A stretch of DNA of 64,000 bases from Brevundimonas sp. UBA4553 (GTDB lineage: Bacteria; Pseudomonadota; Alphaproteobacteria; Caulobacterales; Caulobacteraceae), in contig NZ_DGLD01000016.1 in NCBI RefSeq assembly GCF_002387245.1, positions 1-64,000 on the forward strand, written 5' to 3'. The notes beneath the pieces were generated by a model. That model saw nothing but the letters and a program-made list of their open reading frames with translations. It was not told the DNA's origin and searched no databases. Positions 8,513 to 17,171 of this stretch are shown in pieces. A program made the translations under genes and the position numbers. Position 1 is the stretch's first letter, and every line of letters starts with the position of its first letter.

Positions 8513-8959
8513 ATGCGCCTTGTCCTGCCCTGCGCTCTATCGGCCCTGGCCATGACCGCCTGCTCGCAGCCCGTTGAAAAGGCGCCGGCAGCTCCGGCCG
8601 AGGCCCGCACCCTGGCCAAGGTCGATCTGGACCAGCCCTTGCGCGTGCTGGGCACCGAACCTTTCTGGGCCGTCGAGATCACGCCCGCTGGCCTGACCTA
8701 TTCGGGCGTCGATCGCCCCGAGCAGAAAGCCGCCAACCCCGGCCCGATCTTGCAGGGCACCGTGGCGACCTGGACCACCGAGACCGAGGCCGGGAACAAA
8801 CTCTCGGTCACCGTGATGTCCACCGATTGCTCGGACGGCATGAGCGACCGCACCTACCCCCTTACCGCCAAGGTCGAGATCGGCGGCGAAAGCCTGACGG
8901 GTTGCGCCGCCTCGAGCGCTGCGATCGCGGCGGCGGGAGAAAGCGGGCGGGTCGAATAG
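8513..8959 (+). CDS. COG3650-type lipoprotein
   Basis: A 148-residue lipoprotein. The signal peptide ends TACSQP with lipobox cysteine at 17. The mature protein has VLGTEPFWAVEITPAGLTYS, followed by a VMSTDCSDGMSDRTYPL motif. This pattern (GTEPFW and CSDGMSD) is shared by the uncharacterised COG3650 envelope proteins and related heat-shock-protein HslJ/META neighbours. Two cysteines in the mature part (in STDCSDG and GCAAS) may form a disulfide. It appears last in the ydbH-ynbE-ydbL transcription unit. The function is unknown. Confidence 0.75.
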   Translation: MRLVLPCALSALAMTACSQPVEKAPAAPAEARTLAKVDLDQPLRVLGTEPFWAVEITPAGLTYSGVDRPEQKAANPGPILQGTVATWTTETEAGNKLSVTVMSTDCSDGMSDRTYPLTAKVEIGGESLTGCAASSAAIAAAGESGRVE

Positions 8960-9038
8960 GCGGTCTGGCGCAAGGTTTGCAGCCAAAGCCTCAGGCCGCT
9001 TAACGCTTCCCAAAGCGGCGCTATCCCATGGTGGCCGC

Positions 9039-10172
9039 ATGACCCCGGTTCAGACGCCTGTCGATCTTCGCCCGCTGACGGCGCTCCGCTTCATGGCTGC
9101 GCTGTGGGTGGCCTTCTACACCTTTTGGCCTAACCTCGACGTCGGCTTCATCCCGAACTTGACGTCCAAGGGCTATCTGGGCGTCGAGCTGTTCTTCGTG
9201 TTGTCCGGCTTTATCCTCAGCCACGTCTATCTGCACGCCTTCGCCGAAAAGCGTTTCTCCTATCGGGGATTTCTGTGGGCGCGGATCGCGCGGGTGTATC
9301 CGCTACATATTTTCACCCTTCTGGGCGTAATGGGCCTGGGACTGGCGGCCGTCGCCATCGGCATGAGCATCGACGGCAGCGTCCTCAGCTGGAAGACTCT
9401 GCCGGCCCATCTGCTGATGCTGCACGCCTGGGGCTTTGCCAATGAGGCGGGCTGGAACCATCCATCCTGGTCGATTTCGGCCGAGTGGTTCGCCTATCTG
9501 GCCTTCCCGCTGTTCGCCCTCGCCGCCTGGCCGCTGCGCAAACGGCCTTGGGTGGCGACGGCAGGCGCTGCGGTTTTCCTGATGGGCCTCTACGCCGCAT
9601 TTGAGCGTCTGGCCGGCTTCCCCCTCACCGAGGCCACCTTCCGCTGGGGCGCGCTGCGCATCGTGCCCTGCTTCGCCTACGGCTGCGCCCTCTATCTGGT
9701 CTATCGTCGCGCACCCCTGCCCCGCGCCAGGCTTCTCGCCTCCATGGCTGCGCTGGTCATGGTCGCCAGCGCTTCAGTCCAGGCTTGGGACGCGATCACG
9801 GTTCTGTCCGCCGGCCTGCTGATCCTGGCTCTCGCCTCGATCCCGCATGACCGCGCCGGCTGGCTGGGGTCGAAGCCTGCCGTCTATCTCGGCGAGATCA
9901 GCTACTCGGTCTATATGGTCTGCGCGCCCTGGCAGATTCTGGCGGTCAATCTGGCCGCCCGCGCGACCGGGGCTGAGGACAAGCGGCTTCACGTTCTCGT
10001 GTGGTTGGGGATTATTCTGGGCCTGATCGCCGCCGCCGCCGCCACCTCCCATCTGATCGAACGCCCCGCCCGCAAGGCCTTGCGCGGCATGGCCGAACGG
10101 CGGAGGCCGCCTGTGGATCACGCAGCGAAACAGTCGGAAACGGTTCTTCAACCTTCGGACACTATCGTCTAA
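9039..10172 (+). CDS. Acyltransferase family 3 membrane protein (OafA/YrhL-like)
   Basis: A 377-residue integral membrane protein with about ten hydrophobic segments. The N-terminus has the family pattern LRPLTALRFMAALWV, followed by GYLGVELFFVLSGFILSHVY and an RIARVYPLH motif. These mark acyltransferase-3 enzymes that transfer acetyl or other acyl groups to surface polysaccharides, peptidoglycan or lipids. The conserved RxxR-type arginines and the catalytic-type His of this group appear to be present. The substrate cannot be told from sequence. The gene stands alone, 79 nt after the lipoprotein gene. Confidence 0.87.
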   Translation: MTPVQTPVDLRPLTALRFMAALWVAFYTFWPNLDVGFIPNLTSKGYLGVELFFVLSGFILSHVYLHAFAEKRFSYRGFLWARIARVYPLHIFTLLGVMGLGLAAVAIGMSIDGSVLSWKTLPAHLLMLHAWGFANEAGWNHPSWSISAEWFAYLAFPLFALAAWPLRKRPWVATAGAAVFLMGLYAAFERLAGFPLTEATFRWGALRIVPCFAYGCALYLVYRRAPLPRARLLASMAALVMVASASVQAWDAITVLSAGLLILALASIPHDRAGWLGSKPAVYLGEISYSVYMVCAPWQILAVNLAARATGAEDKRLHVLVWLGIILGLIAAAAATSHLIERPARKALRGMAERRRPPVDHAAKQSETVLQPSDTIV

Positions 10173-10206
10173 GGCTTGGTCCGCGTTTTAGTCGGGAGCA
10201 CGCCAG

Positions 10207-10737
10207 ATGATGAAACGGCTCACAGCCGCCGCGGTTGCGGCGACTCTTGGTTTCTTTGCGATCGGCCCTGCGCCGGCCAAGGCTGACGATCCCTACTGGC
10301 AGTGCGTGACCTTCGCCCGCATGTTCTCGGGCATCAACATCTTCGGCGACGCCTGGACCTGGTGGCGCCAGGCGGTCGACAAGTTCCGCACCGGCCGCGC
10401 GCCGGAAACCGGGTCGGTGCTGGTCTTCCAGCCCAGCGGCCGCATGGACAAGGGCCACGTCGCCGTCGTTTCCGACATCCTGACCGACCGCGTCATCCGC
10501 GTAACCCACGCCAACTGGGGCGGCAGCCGCGGCAAGGTCGAGGAGAACGTCACCGTCGTCGACGTCTCGCCCTCGGGCGACTGGAGCCGGGTCAAGGTCT
10601 GGTACAATCCGATCAACGCCCTGGGCACCACCGTCTATCCGACCTACGGCTTCGTCTACAAAGGCGCACGCGACGCCTTCGACAGCGGTCGCCAGATGGC
10701 TGCCGCCGCCGTCAACGAGCCTCGCGCCGCCAACTGA
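10207..10737 (+). CDS. Secreted CHAP-domain amidase/peptidase
   Basis: A 176-residue protein with signal peptide MMKRLTAAAVAATLGFFAIG and probable cleavage near KADD. The mature part is a CHAP domain. The catalytic Cys is in WQCVTFARM (Cys38) and the His in KGHVAVVSD (about residue 88), with a following NWGG stretch. CHAP proteins cleave peptidoglycan peptides or amide bonds. Similar small Caulobacterales proteins are usually annotated only as CHAP-domain proteins. There are two adjacent ATG codons at 10207 and 10210, and either could start. Confidence 0.85.
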   Translation: MMKRLTAAAVAATLGFFAIGPAPAKADDPYWQCVTFARMFSGINIFGDAWTWWRQAVDKFRTGRAPETGSVLVFQPSGRMDKGHVAVVSDILTDRVIRVTHANWGGSRGKVEENVTVVDVSPSGDWSRVKVWYNPINALGTTVYPTYGFVYKGARDAFDSGRQMAAAAVNEPRAAN

Positions 10738-10792
10738 TCTTTCCGCCGCCTCCGGGCTGGCCCTCGCGGCCTGATCCGGCGATAGGTGACGG

Positions 10793-11638
10793 ATGACCGA
10801 CGCACCCAAAGATATTCGCGGCCACGCGATCGAAGCCGCCAAGCATGAACCGGCCGGCATCACCTACGCCGGCTATCTGTCGCTTGACGATCTGCTCAGC
10901 GCCCAGCATCCGCGCTCCGACCAGCATGACGAGATGCTGTTCGTCATCATCCACCAGACCAAGGAACTGTGGCTCAAGCAGATCCTGCACGAAATGGCTC
11001 TGGCCCAGAGCCTGATCCGTGCCGGCGACCTGGTTCCCGCCTACAAGAGCCTGGCCCGCGTCAGCCGGATCCAGGCCGTCATGACCCAGAGCTGGGACAT
11101 CCTGGCCACCATGACCCCGTCCGACTATCTGAAGTTCCGCGGCGACCTGGGCGCCAGCTCCGGGTTCCAGAGCGACCAGTTCCGTCGCCTGGAGACCATG
11201 CTGGGCCTCAAGGACCCACGCTTTCTTCGCTTCCACGTCGAGCGGCCCGAGGCCCATGCCGCGCTGGTGGCGGCCATGGAGGCGCCCAGCCTCTATGACG
11301 ACGCCCTGCGCCAGCTGTCGCTGGCCGGCCTGCCCGTCCCCGCCGAGGTGCTGAACCGCGACGTCAGCCAGACCTATGAGCCGTCCGAAGGGGTCGAGGC
11401 CGCCTGGTTGGAGGTCTATCGCGATACAGAGCGCTGGTGGCCCCTGTACCAACTGGCCGAAAAGCTGGTCGATCTGGACGACGCCCTGCTGACCTGGCGC
11501 CACAAGCATGTGGTCACGGTCGAGCGCATCATCGGCCGTCGTCAGGGCACCGGCGGCACCGACGGCGTCGGCTATCTGGTCGAGACGCTGAAGCGCCGCT
11601 GTTTCCCGGAGCTGTGGTCGCTGCGCACCAAGCTGTAG
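10793..11638 (+). CDS. kynA: Tryptophan 2,3-dioxygenase
   Basis: A 281-residue haem enzyme that opens the indole ring of L-tryptophan to N-formylkynurenine, the first step of the kynurenine pathway. Recognised by ITYAGYLSLDDLLSAQ at the N-terminus, HQTKELWLKQILHEM, and the C-terminal HKHVVTVERIIG with probable proximal haem ligand His239, followed by RQGTGGTDGVGYL. The length matches bacterial TDO. No kynureninase or formamidase gene is adjacent, so the rest of the pathway must lie elsewhere. A convincing RBS is GGTGACGG just before the ATG. Confidence 0.95.
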   Translation: MTDAPKDIRGHAIEAAKHEPAGITYAGYLSLDDLLSAQHPRSDQHDEMLFVIIHQTKELWLKQILHEMALAQSLIRAGDLVPAYKSLARVSRIQAVMTQSWDILATMTPSDYLKFRGDLGASSGFQSDQFRRLETMLGLKDPRFLRFHVERPEAHAALVAAMEAPSLYDDALRQLSLAGLPVPAEVLNRDVSQTYEPSEGVEAAWLEVYRDTERWWPLYQLAEKLVDLDDALLTWRHKHVVTVERIIGRRQGTGGTDGVGYLVETLKRRCFPELWSLRTKL

Positions 11639-11702
11639 ACGCCGCCTCGGCAACCTTCGCCGAGGGCACGGGTTTCACCTGTGTCAGCCACGGAGGTTTC
11701 TG

Positions 11703-12188
11703 GTGAGCAGCCCCAACAGTCATGACATCAAGGTTCTGAACAGCCTCGCGGAAGGCCTGATCGACAGCGCCGATGGCTATGCCGAAGCAGCGGCAGAGAC
11801 GGACGACGTCCGCTATCGCGATCTGTTTGTCCGTCGCAGCGATGAGAGGCGTCGGATCGCCTCGGACCTGCAGGCCGCCGTGCGGGGCATGGGCGGACAG
11901 CCGGAGGACGAAGGCTCGATTCTGGCCAAGGCCCAGCGCGCCTTCATGGACATCAAGCACGCCCTGATGCGGGACGACTCTTCGGTCGTCGGCTCCATCG
12001 AGAACAGCGAGGCTCATCTTCAAGCTCGATTTGACCGCGCTATGGACGATCAGGCCCTGTCGGCGACGACGCGCGAAACCATCCGTCGCGCCCAGGCCGC
12101 TGTCAGAACTGGCCATGACGAGATGCATCTCTTGCGACGCAGCCTGGAAGGGCAGCACGACGCAGACAATCCGCTGTATCCACAATAG
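11703..12188 (+). CDS. PA2169-type four-helix-bundle protein (DUF2383)
   Basis: A 161-residue all-alpha protein, ferritin-like in layout. It begins NSHDIKVLNSLAEGLIDSAD, then has FVRRSDERRRIASDLQAAVR and GSILAKAQRAFMDIKHAL, the order seen in the DUF2383 four-helix-bundle family. Members often occur near stress genes; the biochemical role is unknown. The start is GTG at 11703 with GGAGG about 7 nt before it. It follows kynA by 64 nt and is the last plus-strand gene before the rplS terminator. Confidence 0.8.
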   Translation: MSSPNSHDIKVLNSLAEGLIDSADGYAEAAAETDDVRYRDLFVRRSDERRRIASDLQAAVRGMGGQPEDEGSILAKAQRAFMDIKHALMRDDSSVVGSIENSEAHLQARFDRAMDDQALSATTRETIRRAQAAVRTGHDEMHLLRRSLEGQHDADNPLYPQ

Positions 12189-12205
12189 CGCGAAGGCGCC
12201 CAACA

Positions 12206-12236
12206 GGAAAAAGGCCCCGGCGTTTCCGCCGGGGCC
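12206..12236 (-). terminator. Rho-independent terminator of trmD-rplS
   Basis: GGCCCCGGCG (12213-12222), loop TTTC and CGCCGGGGCC (12227-12236) form a perfect 10-bp stem. On the minus strand a run of T (plus-strand GAAAAA, 12207-12212) follows the stem. It lies 32 bases after the rplS stop and could also slow transcription from the opposite side. Confidence 0.88.
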
Positions 12237-12267
12237 TCGATCTTCTCCGCGCAGGGCCGAAGCTGGA

Positions 12268-12690
12268 TTAAGCTTCGTCGCCCTTGTCGGCCGAACCGGT
12301 GACCGGCACGGTCGCGCCCTTGGCCGGACGAACCGTCTGACGCTCGGCGATACGGGCCGACTTACCGCGACGGTCGCGCAGGTAGTACAGCTTGGCGCGA
12401 CGGACGACGCCGCGACGCTTCACTTCGATGGAGTCGATGTTCGGCGACAGGATCGGGAAGCGACGCTCCACGCCTTCACCGAACGAAATCTTGCGGACCG
12501 TGAAGGTCTCGTTGATGCCGCCGCTGTCGCGGGCGATGCAGACGCCTTCGAACGCCTGGATACGTTCGCGCTCGCCTTCCTTGATCTTCACGTGGACGCG
12601 CAGGGTGTCGCCCGGCTGGAAGTCAGGAATGGTCTTGCCTTCGAGCAGGCGGGCTTTTTCTTCGGCAGCGATCTGCTGGACGATGTTCAT
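12268..12690 (-). CDS. rplS: 50S ribosomal protein bL19
   Basis: A 140-residue protein of the large ribosomal subunit, located at the 30S-50S interface. It begins MNIVQQIAAEEKARL and contains IPDFQPGDTLRVHVKIKEG and RIQAFEGVCIARDS. RRAKLYYLRDRRGKSARI then completes the conserved bL19 core. A C-terminal extension of about 20 residues (to KGDEA) follows, common in alphaproteobacteria. The start lies 2 bases after the trmD stop, so the two are translated from one message. Confidence 0.98.
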   Translation of the reverse strand: MNIVQQIAAEEKARLLEGKTIPDFQPGDTLRVHVKIKEGERERIQAFEGVCIARDSGGINETFTVRKISFGEGVERRFPILSPNIDSIEVKRRGVVRRAKLYYLRDRRGKSARIAERQTVRPAKGATVPVTGSADKGDEA

Positions 12691-12692
12691 AT

Positions 12693-13445
12693 CTATTCTC
12701 CTCGGGCTTTAGCGCCCTTTGCCTTTGATTTGGCGGAGCCAGGCTCCGCAGCCGTCTTCGCCAGATGCGCCGCCCAGAGGTCCGGGCGCCGTTCTCGCGT
12801 GGTCTCTTCCCGCTGCGCCTCTCGCCATTGCGCGATCTTCTTGTGATCGCCCGACAGCAGCACCTCGGGAATGTCGTGCCCCTCGAACGTCCGCGGTCGC
12901 GTGTACTGCGGGTGTTCCAGAAGACCATCCTCAAAGCTCTCGGACGACAGGCTTTCAGCCGCGCCTAGAACACCGGGGACCAGTCGTACGCACGCCTCGA
13001 TCGCCACCATCGCCGCCGCCTCGCCACCGGCCAGGACTGCGTTTCCGACGGAAATCTCCTCGAACCCGCGCGCGTCGAGCACCCGCTGGTCCACCCCCTC
13101 GAAACGACCGCAAAGCACGACGATGCCGTCGGCCTTGGCCCATTCCTTCACTCGCGCCTGCGTCAGGGGTCGACCGCGTGCGCTCATGTACAAAAGCGGC
13201 CGAGGCGGGCCTTCGAGGCTGTCTAAAGCCCGGGCCACCACGTCCGCTTTCAGCACCTGACCCGGGCCGCCACCCGCGGGGGTGTCGTCCAGGAAGCCGC
13301 GCTTATCTTCGGAAAACGCGCGAATGTCCAGCGTCTGCAGGTCCCACAGTCCCTTCTCGCGCCAGGCGGTGCCAATCAGCGACACGCCGAGCGGCCCGGG
13401 AAAGGCCTCGGGGAACATGGTCAGGACGGTGGCGGTAAAGGGCAT
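12693..13445 (-). CDS. trmD: tRNA (guanine-N1)-methyltransferase
   Basis: A 250-residue SPOUT-class enzyme that uses S-adenosylmethionine to make m1G at position 37 of tRNAs and so prevents frameshifting. Seen motifs: TVLTMFPEAFPGPLG near the start, DDTPAGGGPGQVLKADV, VVLCGRFEGVDQRVLDA (part of the knotted SAM site), and VLLSGDHKKIAQWR in the C-terminal domain. It forms a two-gene unit with rplS. The usual upstream partners rpsP and rimM are missing here. A DUF885 peptidase gene lies there instead. Confidence 0.97.
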   Translation of the reverse strand: MPFTATVLTMFPEAFPGPLGVSLIGTAWREKGLWDLQTLDIRAFSEDKRGFLDDTPAGGGPGQVLKADVVARALDSLEGPPRPLLYMSARGRPLTQARVKEWAKADGIVVLCGRFEGVDQRVLDARGFEEISVGNAVLAGGEAAAMVAIEACVRLVPGVLGAAESLSSESFEDGLLEHPQYTRPRTFEGHDIPEVLLSGDHKKIAQWREAQREETTRERRPDLWAAHLAKTAAEPGSAKSKAKGAKARGE

Positions 13446-13496
13446 GGCGGCCCTTTACCGTTCTAGCGGCCCAAATGCGAGAGTATGGCGCGAGCC

Positions 13497-15341
13497 TCAG
13501 AGCGCGGGCTTGCCCCCACCCGCCGCGATCCAGGCGTCGACCTGATCGGTCAGGACGTCCAGCGGCACCGAGCCGGAGCCGAGGACCACCGCGTGGAAGT
13601 CCTTGATGTCGAACCGGTCGCCCAGGGTCGCCTCGGCCTTGTGGCGGAGTTCCTCGATCTTCAGCTCCCCGATCTTGTAGCTGGTCGCCTGGCCGGGATT
13701 GGTGATGTAGCGCTCGACTTCTTTCTGAATGTCGCGCTCCGACAGCAGCGAGTTCTGGCGGAAATAGTCCATGGCCTGTTCGCGGCTCCAGCGCTTGGCG
13801 TGCAGGCCGGTGTCCGTCACCAGACGCACCGCGCGCCACAACTCAGTCGAGAGACGGCCGAAATCGGAATAGGGGTCCTGATAGAAGCCCATCTCCTTGC
13901 CCAGTTGCTCGGCATAGAGGCCCCAGCCTTCGGCGTAGGCGCCATAGCCGCCGAAGCGACGGAATCGCGGCAGGCCCTCGATCTCCTGGGCATAGGCGAT
14001 CTGGAAGTGATGCCCCGGCGCGCCCTCGTGATAGCTGATGCCCTCGATCTGTGGCTTCAGCACCTGGGTCATGTCCGACAGGTTGACGTAGTAGATGCCG
14101 GGGCGCGAACCGTCGGGAGCCGGCGAGTTGTAGAAGGCGATGGAGGCCGTAGCCTCACGGAAGGGCTCGACCGCCCTCACCTCCAGCGCCGCCTTGGGCA
14201 AGGTCGAGAACCACTGCGGCGCCACCGCCATGACCTGGGCGATGAAGGCGCGGGCGTCGGTCAGATACTGCTCCTTGCCCTCCGCCGTGTTCGGATACTG
14301 GAAGCGCGGATCGGTCTTCAGGAAGACGAAGAAATCCTGCAGCGAACCGTCGAAGCCGACCCTGGCCTTGATGATCTCCATCTCGCGCTGGATGCGAGCC
14401 ACCTCGTCCAGACCAATCTGATGGATCTGATCGGCGGTCAGGTCGGTCGTGGTCGAAAGCTGCAGGCGGGCGTTGTAATAGGCCTCGCCATTCGGCAGTC
14501 GCCACACGCCCGCGTCGCTGTCGGCCATCGGCTGCACCTCGGCCAGAGCCGTCAGAACCGTATCGAACCCGCGCTTGTAGGGGCCGGTCAGGGCGGCGCG
14601 GGCCGAGGCCAGCAGTCGGTCCTTGGTCGCCTGATCGGCGTCGAGCGCCCCGACCTTCTTCTGGAAGTCGGCCCAGACCGGGTTGTCGGCGCCGCCATCG
14701 AAGGGCGCGCCGGTGATGACGTTGCGGGTGTTCTCGATCGAGGGCGCGAACACAAAGCGGGGCGAGACCACACCCTCGGCGGCGCGGGCCTTCAGCGTCG
14801 TCGCGACCTGGCCCATGTAGCGCTCGGCCTCGGTGATGCGCGAGACATAGGCCTCGGCGTCCGACACGCTGGCGATGCGATGATTGTTGATCAGGAAGAC
14901 CGGCAGGCTGGTCGTCGGATTGCCGTTGGCCGCGAATTGGAAGCCCCAGTCGCGCCACTGGTTCGACAGGCGCGCCTGCTGCACCCCGTACTCGAACAGA
15001 CGCCAGGACAGCTTGCTCTGGGTGCTCAGCTTCGACGGATCGAACTCGGCCTTCATCTGCTCCAGCTGCGCTTCTTGCAGAGCCAGCGAACGGGCCGAGG
15101 CCTCGTCGGAGACATCGTCCAGCTTGTCGTAGTCGGTCTTGATCCCCAGCGAGGTCATCTGCTGCGGGCTGAGGGCGATCCGATCCTGGAAGGCCTGCTC
15201 GAAAAAGGCGTTGAGGCGCGCATCCTCGCTCTGGGCCTGAACCGCTGCGGCCCCGGGCGCGGCGGCCTGCTGGGCCATGACTGCGGGCGCGACGGCGCAA
15301 AGCGCCAGAACAGCGACGGTCGAAATCAGAAAGCGACGCAT
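13497..15341 (-). CDS. Secreted DUF885 metallopeptidase-like protein
   Basis: A 614-residue protein with signal peptide MRRFLISTVAVLALCAVAPA and likely cleavage after VMAQ. The domain is DUF885, a gluzincin-like family. It has the zinc-binding HEGAPGHHFQ around residue 440 and a downstream EGWGLYAEQLGKEMG segment that supplies the likely third ligand. Such proteins are thought to be periplasmic or exported peptidases. A shorter paralogue is encoded at 23842-25128. The gene ends 51 nt before trmD on the same strand, so read-through into trmD-rplS is possible. Confidence 0.88.
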   Translation of the reverse strand: MRRFLISTVAVLALCAVAPAVMAQQAAAPGAAAVQAQSEDARLNAFFEQAFQDRIALSPQQMTSLGIKTDYDKLDDVSDEASARSLALQEAQLEQMKAEFDPSKLSTQSKLSWRLFEYGVQQARLSNQWRDWGFQFAANGNPTTSLPVFLINNHRIASVSDAEAYVSRITEAERYMGQVATTLKARAAEGVVSPRFVFAPSIENTRNVITGAPFDGGADNPVWADFQKKVGALDADQATKDRLLASARAALTGPYKRGFDTVLTALAEVQPMADSDAGVWRLPNGEAYYNARLQLSTTTDLTADQIHQIGLDEVARIQREMEIIKARVGFDGSLQDFFVFLKTDPRFQYPNTAEGKEQYLTDARAFIAQVMAVAPQWFSTLPKAALEVRAVEPFREATASIAFYNSPAPDGSRPGIYYVNLSDMTQVLKPQIEGISYHEGAPGHHFQIAYAQEIEGLPRFRRFGGYGAYAEGWGLYAEQLGKEMGFYQDPYSDFGRLSTELWRAVRLVTDTGLHAKRWSREQAMDYFRQNSLLSERDIQKEVERYITNPGQATSYKIGELKIEELRHKAEATLGDRFDIKDFHAVVLGSGSVPLDVLTDQVDAWIAAGGGKPAL

Positions 15342-15406
15342 GAAACCCCCTCGGAACTGCGAGGCGGCACTGTTCCCGCATACAACGGGATGCGCAAGTT
15401 TCCCGA

Positions 15407-17071
15407 TCAGCCGCCGCGCAGGTCGGTGATCGTGCGTCCCGGCGCGATCTGCTCGGCGTCAGTGATCAAATGGACCAGGGCCGGTCGCCCGTCCGCCGCC
15501 GCTTTCCGCGCCGCCGCCAGCGCCGCCGGGAAATCCTCGGTCCGTTCGCAGCGAACGGCGAAGGCGTCGAAGGCCTCGGCGTATTTGACGAAGTCGGGGT
15601 TCTTCAGCTCGGTGGCGATGACGCGGGCAGGATACTCCCGCTCCTGATGCATGCGGATCGTGCCGAAGGTCCCGTTGTCCACGACCACCACAATGACGCC
15701 GAGCCCGTACTGGGCGGCGGTGGCCATTTCATTGGCGCTCATCATGAAGTCGCCGTCGCCGGCGATGCAGACGACCTCGCGCGCCGGATCGACCACCTTG
15801 GCCCCGAGCGCCGCCGGATAGCCGTAGCCCATGGCGCCCGAGGTCGGAGCCAACTGGGTCCGTCGCGCCTGATGGCGGTGGAAACGATGCAGCCAGGCGG
15901 CGAAGTTCCCCGCGCCATTGGTCAGGATGGCGTCTTCCGGCAGGGCCTCGGCCAGGTGGGCGATGACCGCGCTCATGTTGACCGCGCTCTTGACCTCGAT
16001 GGGCGCGGAGAAGGCGAGGAAGTCGGCGTGAGCGGCCGCGCCCTGCTCGCTCCAGGTCCGACCCGGGTCGATGCTCGACAAGGCCAGGGCCGCAAGCGAG
16101 TTGTCGGAGGCGGCCGACAGGCTCGGCGCCCAGACGCGACCCAACTCCTCTGCGCCCGGATGGATGTGGATCAGGGTTTCCGCTGTCTTCATGCGGTCCA
16201 GAAGGGTGTAGCCCTGGGTCGGATTTTCGCCCATTCGCGCCCCGATCACCAGCAGCAGGTCTGCGTCCTTGACCCGCGCCACCAGCTTGGGATTCGGGCC
16301 AAGACCAAGATCACCCGCATAGCTCGGATGATCATTGCGGATCAGGTCCTTTCGGCGGAAGGACAGGGCGACGGGCAGGCCCAGCCGCTCGGCCCAGTTC
16401 GACATCGCGTCGGTGGCGGCGTCGGTCCAGCCCGAGCCGCCAAGGATCAGCATGGGGCGCTCGGCCTTGGCCAGACGGGCCCCCACCTGTTCCACGAAGG
16501 CCGGGTCCAGCGCAGCCTTGGCCGCGACCACCGGACGTACGGGGGCCGGACCGCCATGGTCGTGCAGAATATTCTCGGGCAGAGCTACGACCACTGGCCC
16601 CATGCGGCCTTGCAGGGCCGTGGCGAAGGCGCGCTCGACTACCTCGACGGTGCGTTCCGGGCTCTCGATCTCGGTCGCCCACTTGGCCAGGCCGCCGAAA
16701 ACCTCGCGGTAGTCGACCTCCTGGAAGGCGCCCCGCCCCCGGTCGGTCAGGGCGATCTGGCCGACGAAGAGGATCATCGGCGTCGAATCCTGATGCGCCG
16801 TATGCACCCCGATCGAGGCGTGGGTCGCGCCCGGTCCCCGCGTGACCATGCAGACGCCGGGCTTGCCGGTCAGCTTGCCATAGGCCTCGGCCATGTTGGC
16901 GGCGCCGGCCTCGTGACGACAGACGATGACCTCGATCCTGTCGCGCACGTCGGCCAAGGCGTCGAGCACGGCGAGATAGCTCTCACCCGGCACACAGAAG
17001 ACCTTGTCGACCCCGTTCATCACCAGGGTGTCGACCAGACGGCGGGCGGCGGTATCGAGAGCTTGCGTCAT
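15407..17071 (-). CDS. Thiamine-pyrophosphate-dependent enzyme, acetolactate-synthase-like
   Basis: A 554-residue ThDP enzyme with three domains. The N-terminal pyrimidine-binding domain has VFCVPGESYLAVLDAL, the catalytic Glu in CRHEAGAANMAEAYGK, and TRGPGATHAS. The central domain carries LILGGSGW. The C-terminal diphosphate-binding domain has AGDGDFMMSANEMATAA and VVDNGTFGTIRMHQ. The start at 17071 (MTQALDTAARR) is preferred over an 18-residue upstream extension. The acetolactate synthase small subunit is not adjacent, so it may be another ThDP carboligase or decarboxylase; the substrate is uncertain. Confidence 0.87.
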   Translation of the reverse strand: MTQALDTAARRLVDTLVMNGVDKVFCVPGESYLAVLDALADVRDRIEVIVCRHEAGAANMAEAYGKLTGKPGVCMVTRGPGATHASIGVHTAHQDSTPMILFVGQIALTDRGRGAFQEVDYREVFGGLAKWATEIESPERTVEVVERAFATALQGRMGPVVVALPENILHDHGGPAPVRPVVAAKAALDPAFVEQVGARLAKAERPMLILGGSGWTDAATDAMSNWAERLGLPVALSFRRKDLIRNDHPSYAGDLGLGPNPKLVARVKDADLLLVIGARMGENPTQGYTLLDRMKTAETLIHIHPGAEELGRVWAPSLSAASDNSLAALALSSIDPGRTWSEQGAAAHADFLAFSAPIEVKSAVNMSAVIAHLAEALPEDAILTNGAGNFAAWLHRFHRHQARRTQLAPTSGAMGYGYPAALGAKVVDPAREVVCIAGDGDFMMSANEMATAAQYGLGVIVVVVDNGTFGTIRMHQEREYPARVIATELKNPDFVKYAEAFDAFAVRCERTEDFPAALAAARKAAADGRPALVHLITDAEQIAPGRTITDLRGG

Positions 17072-17171
17072 GGTTTCGCCGTTAGCAGATTGAAGGATGA
17101 ATTGGCCACGCAACCTTATGGCCAAGCTTCACGTTGAAGCGGCTCAATCGTCTATTTTCGGGGAAATCTCC

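Noticed and set aside
13485..15647. Open frame of 720 codons on the plus strand
   Set aside because: Antisense to the DUF885 gene, which has a signal peptide and zinc motif. The shadow protein is Arg/Gly/Leu-biased with no domain.
15470..17137. Open frame of 555 codons on the plus strand
   Set aside because: Antisense to the ThDP enzyme gene. No recognisable motif.
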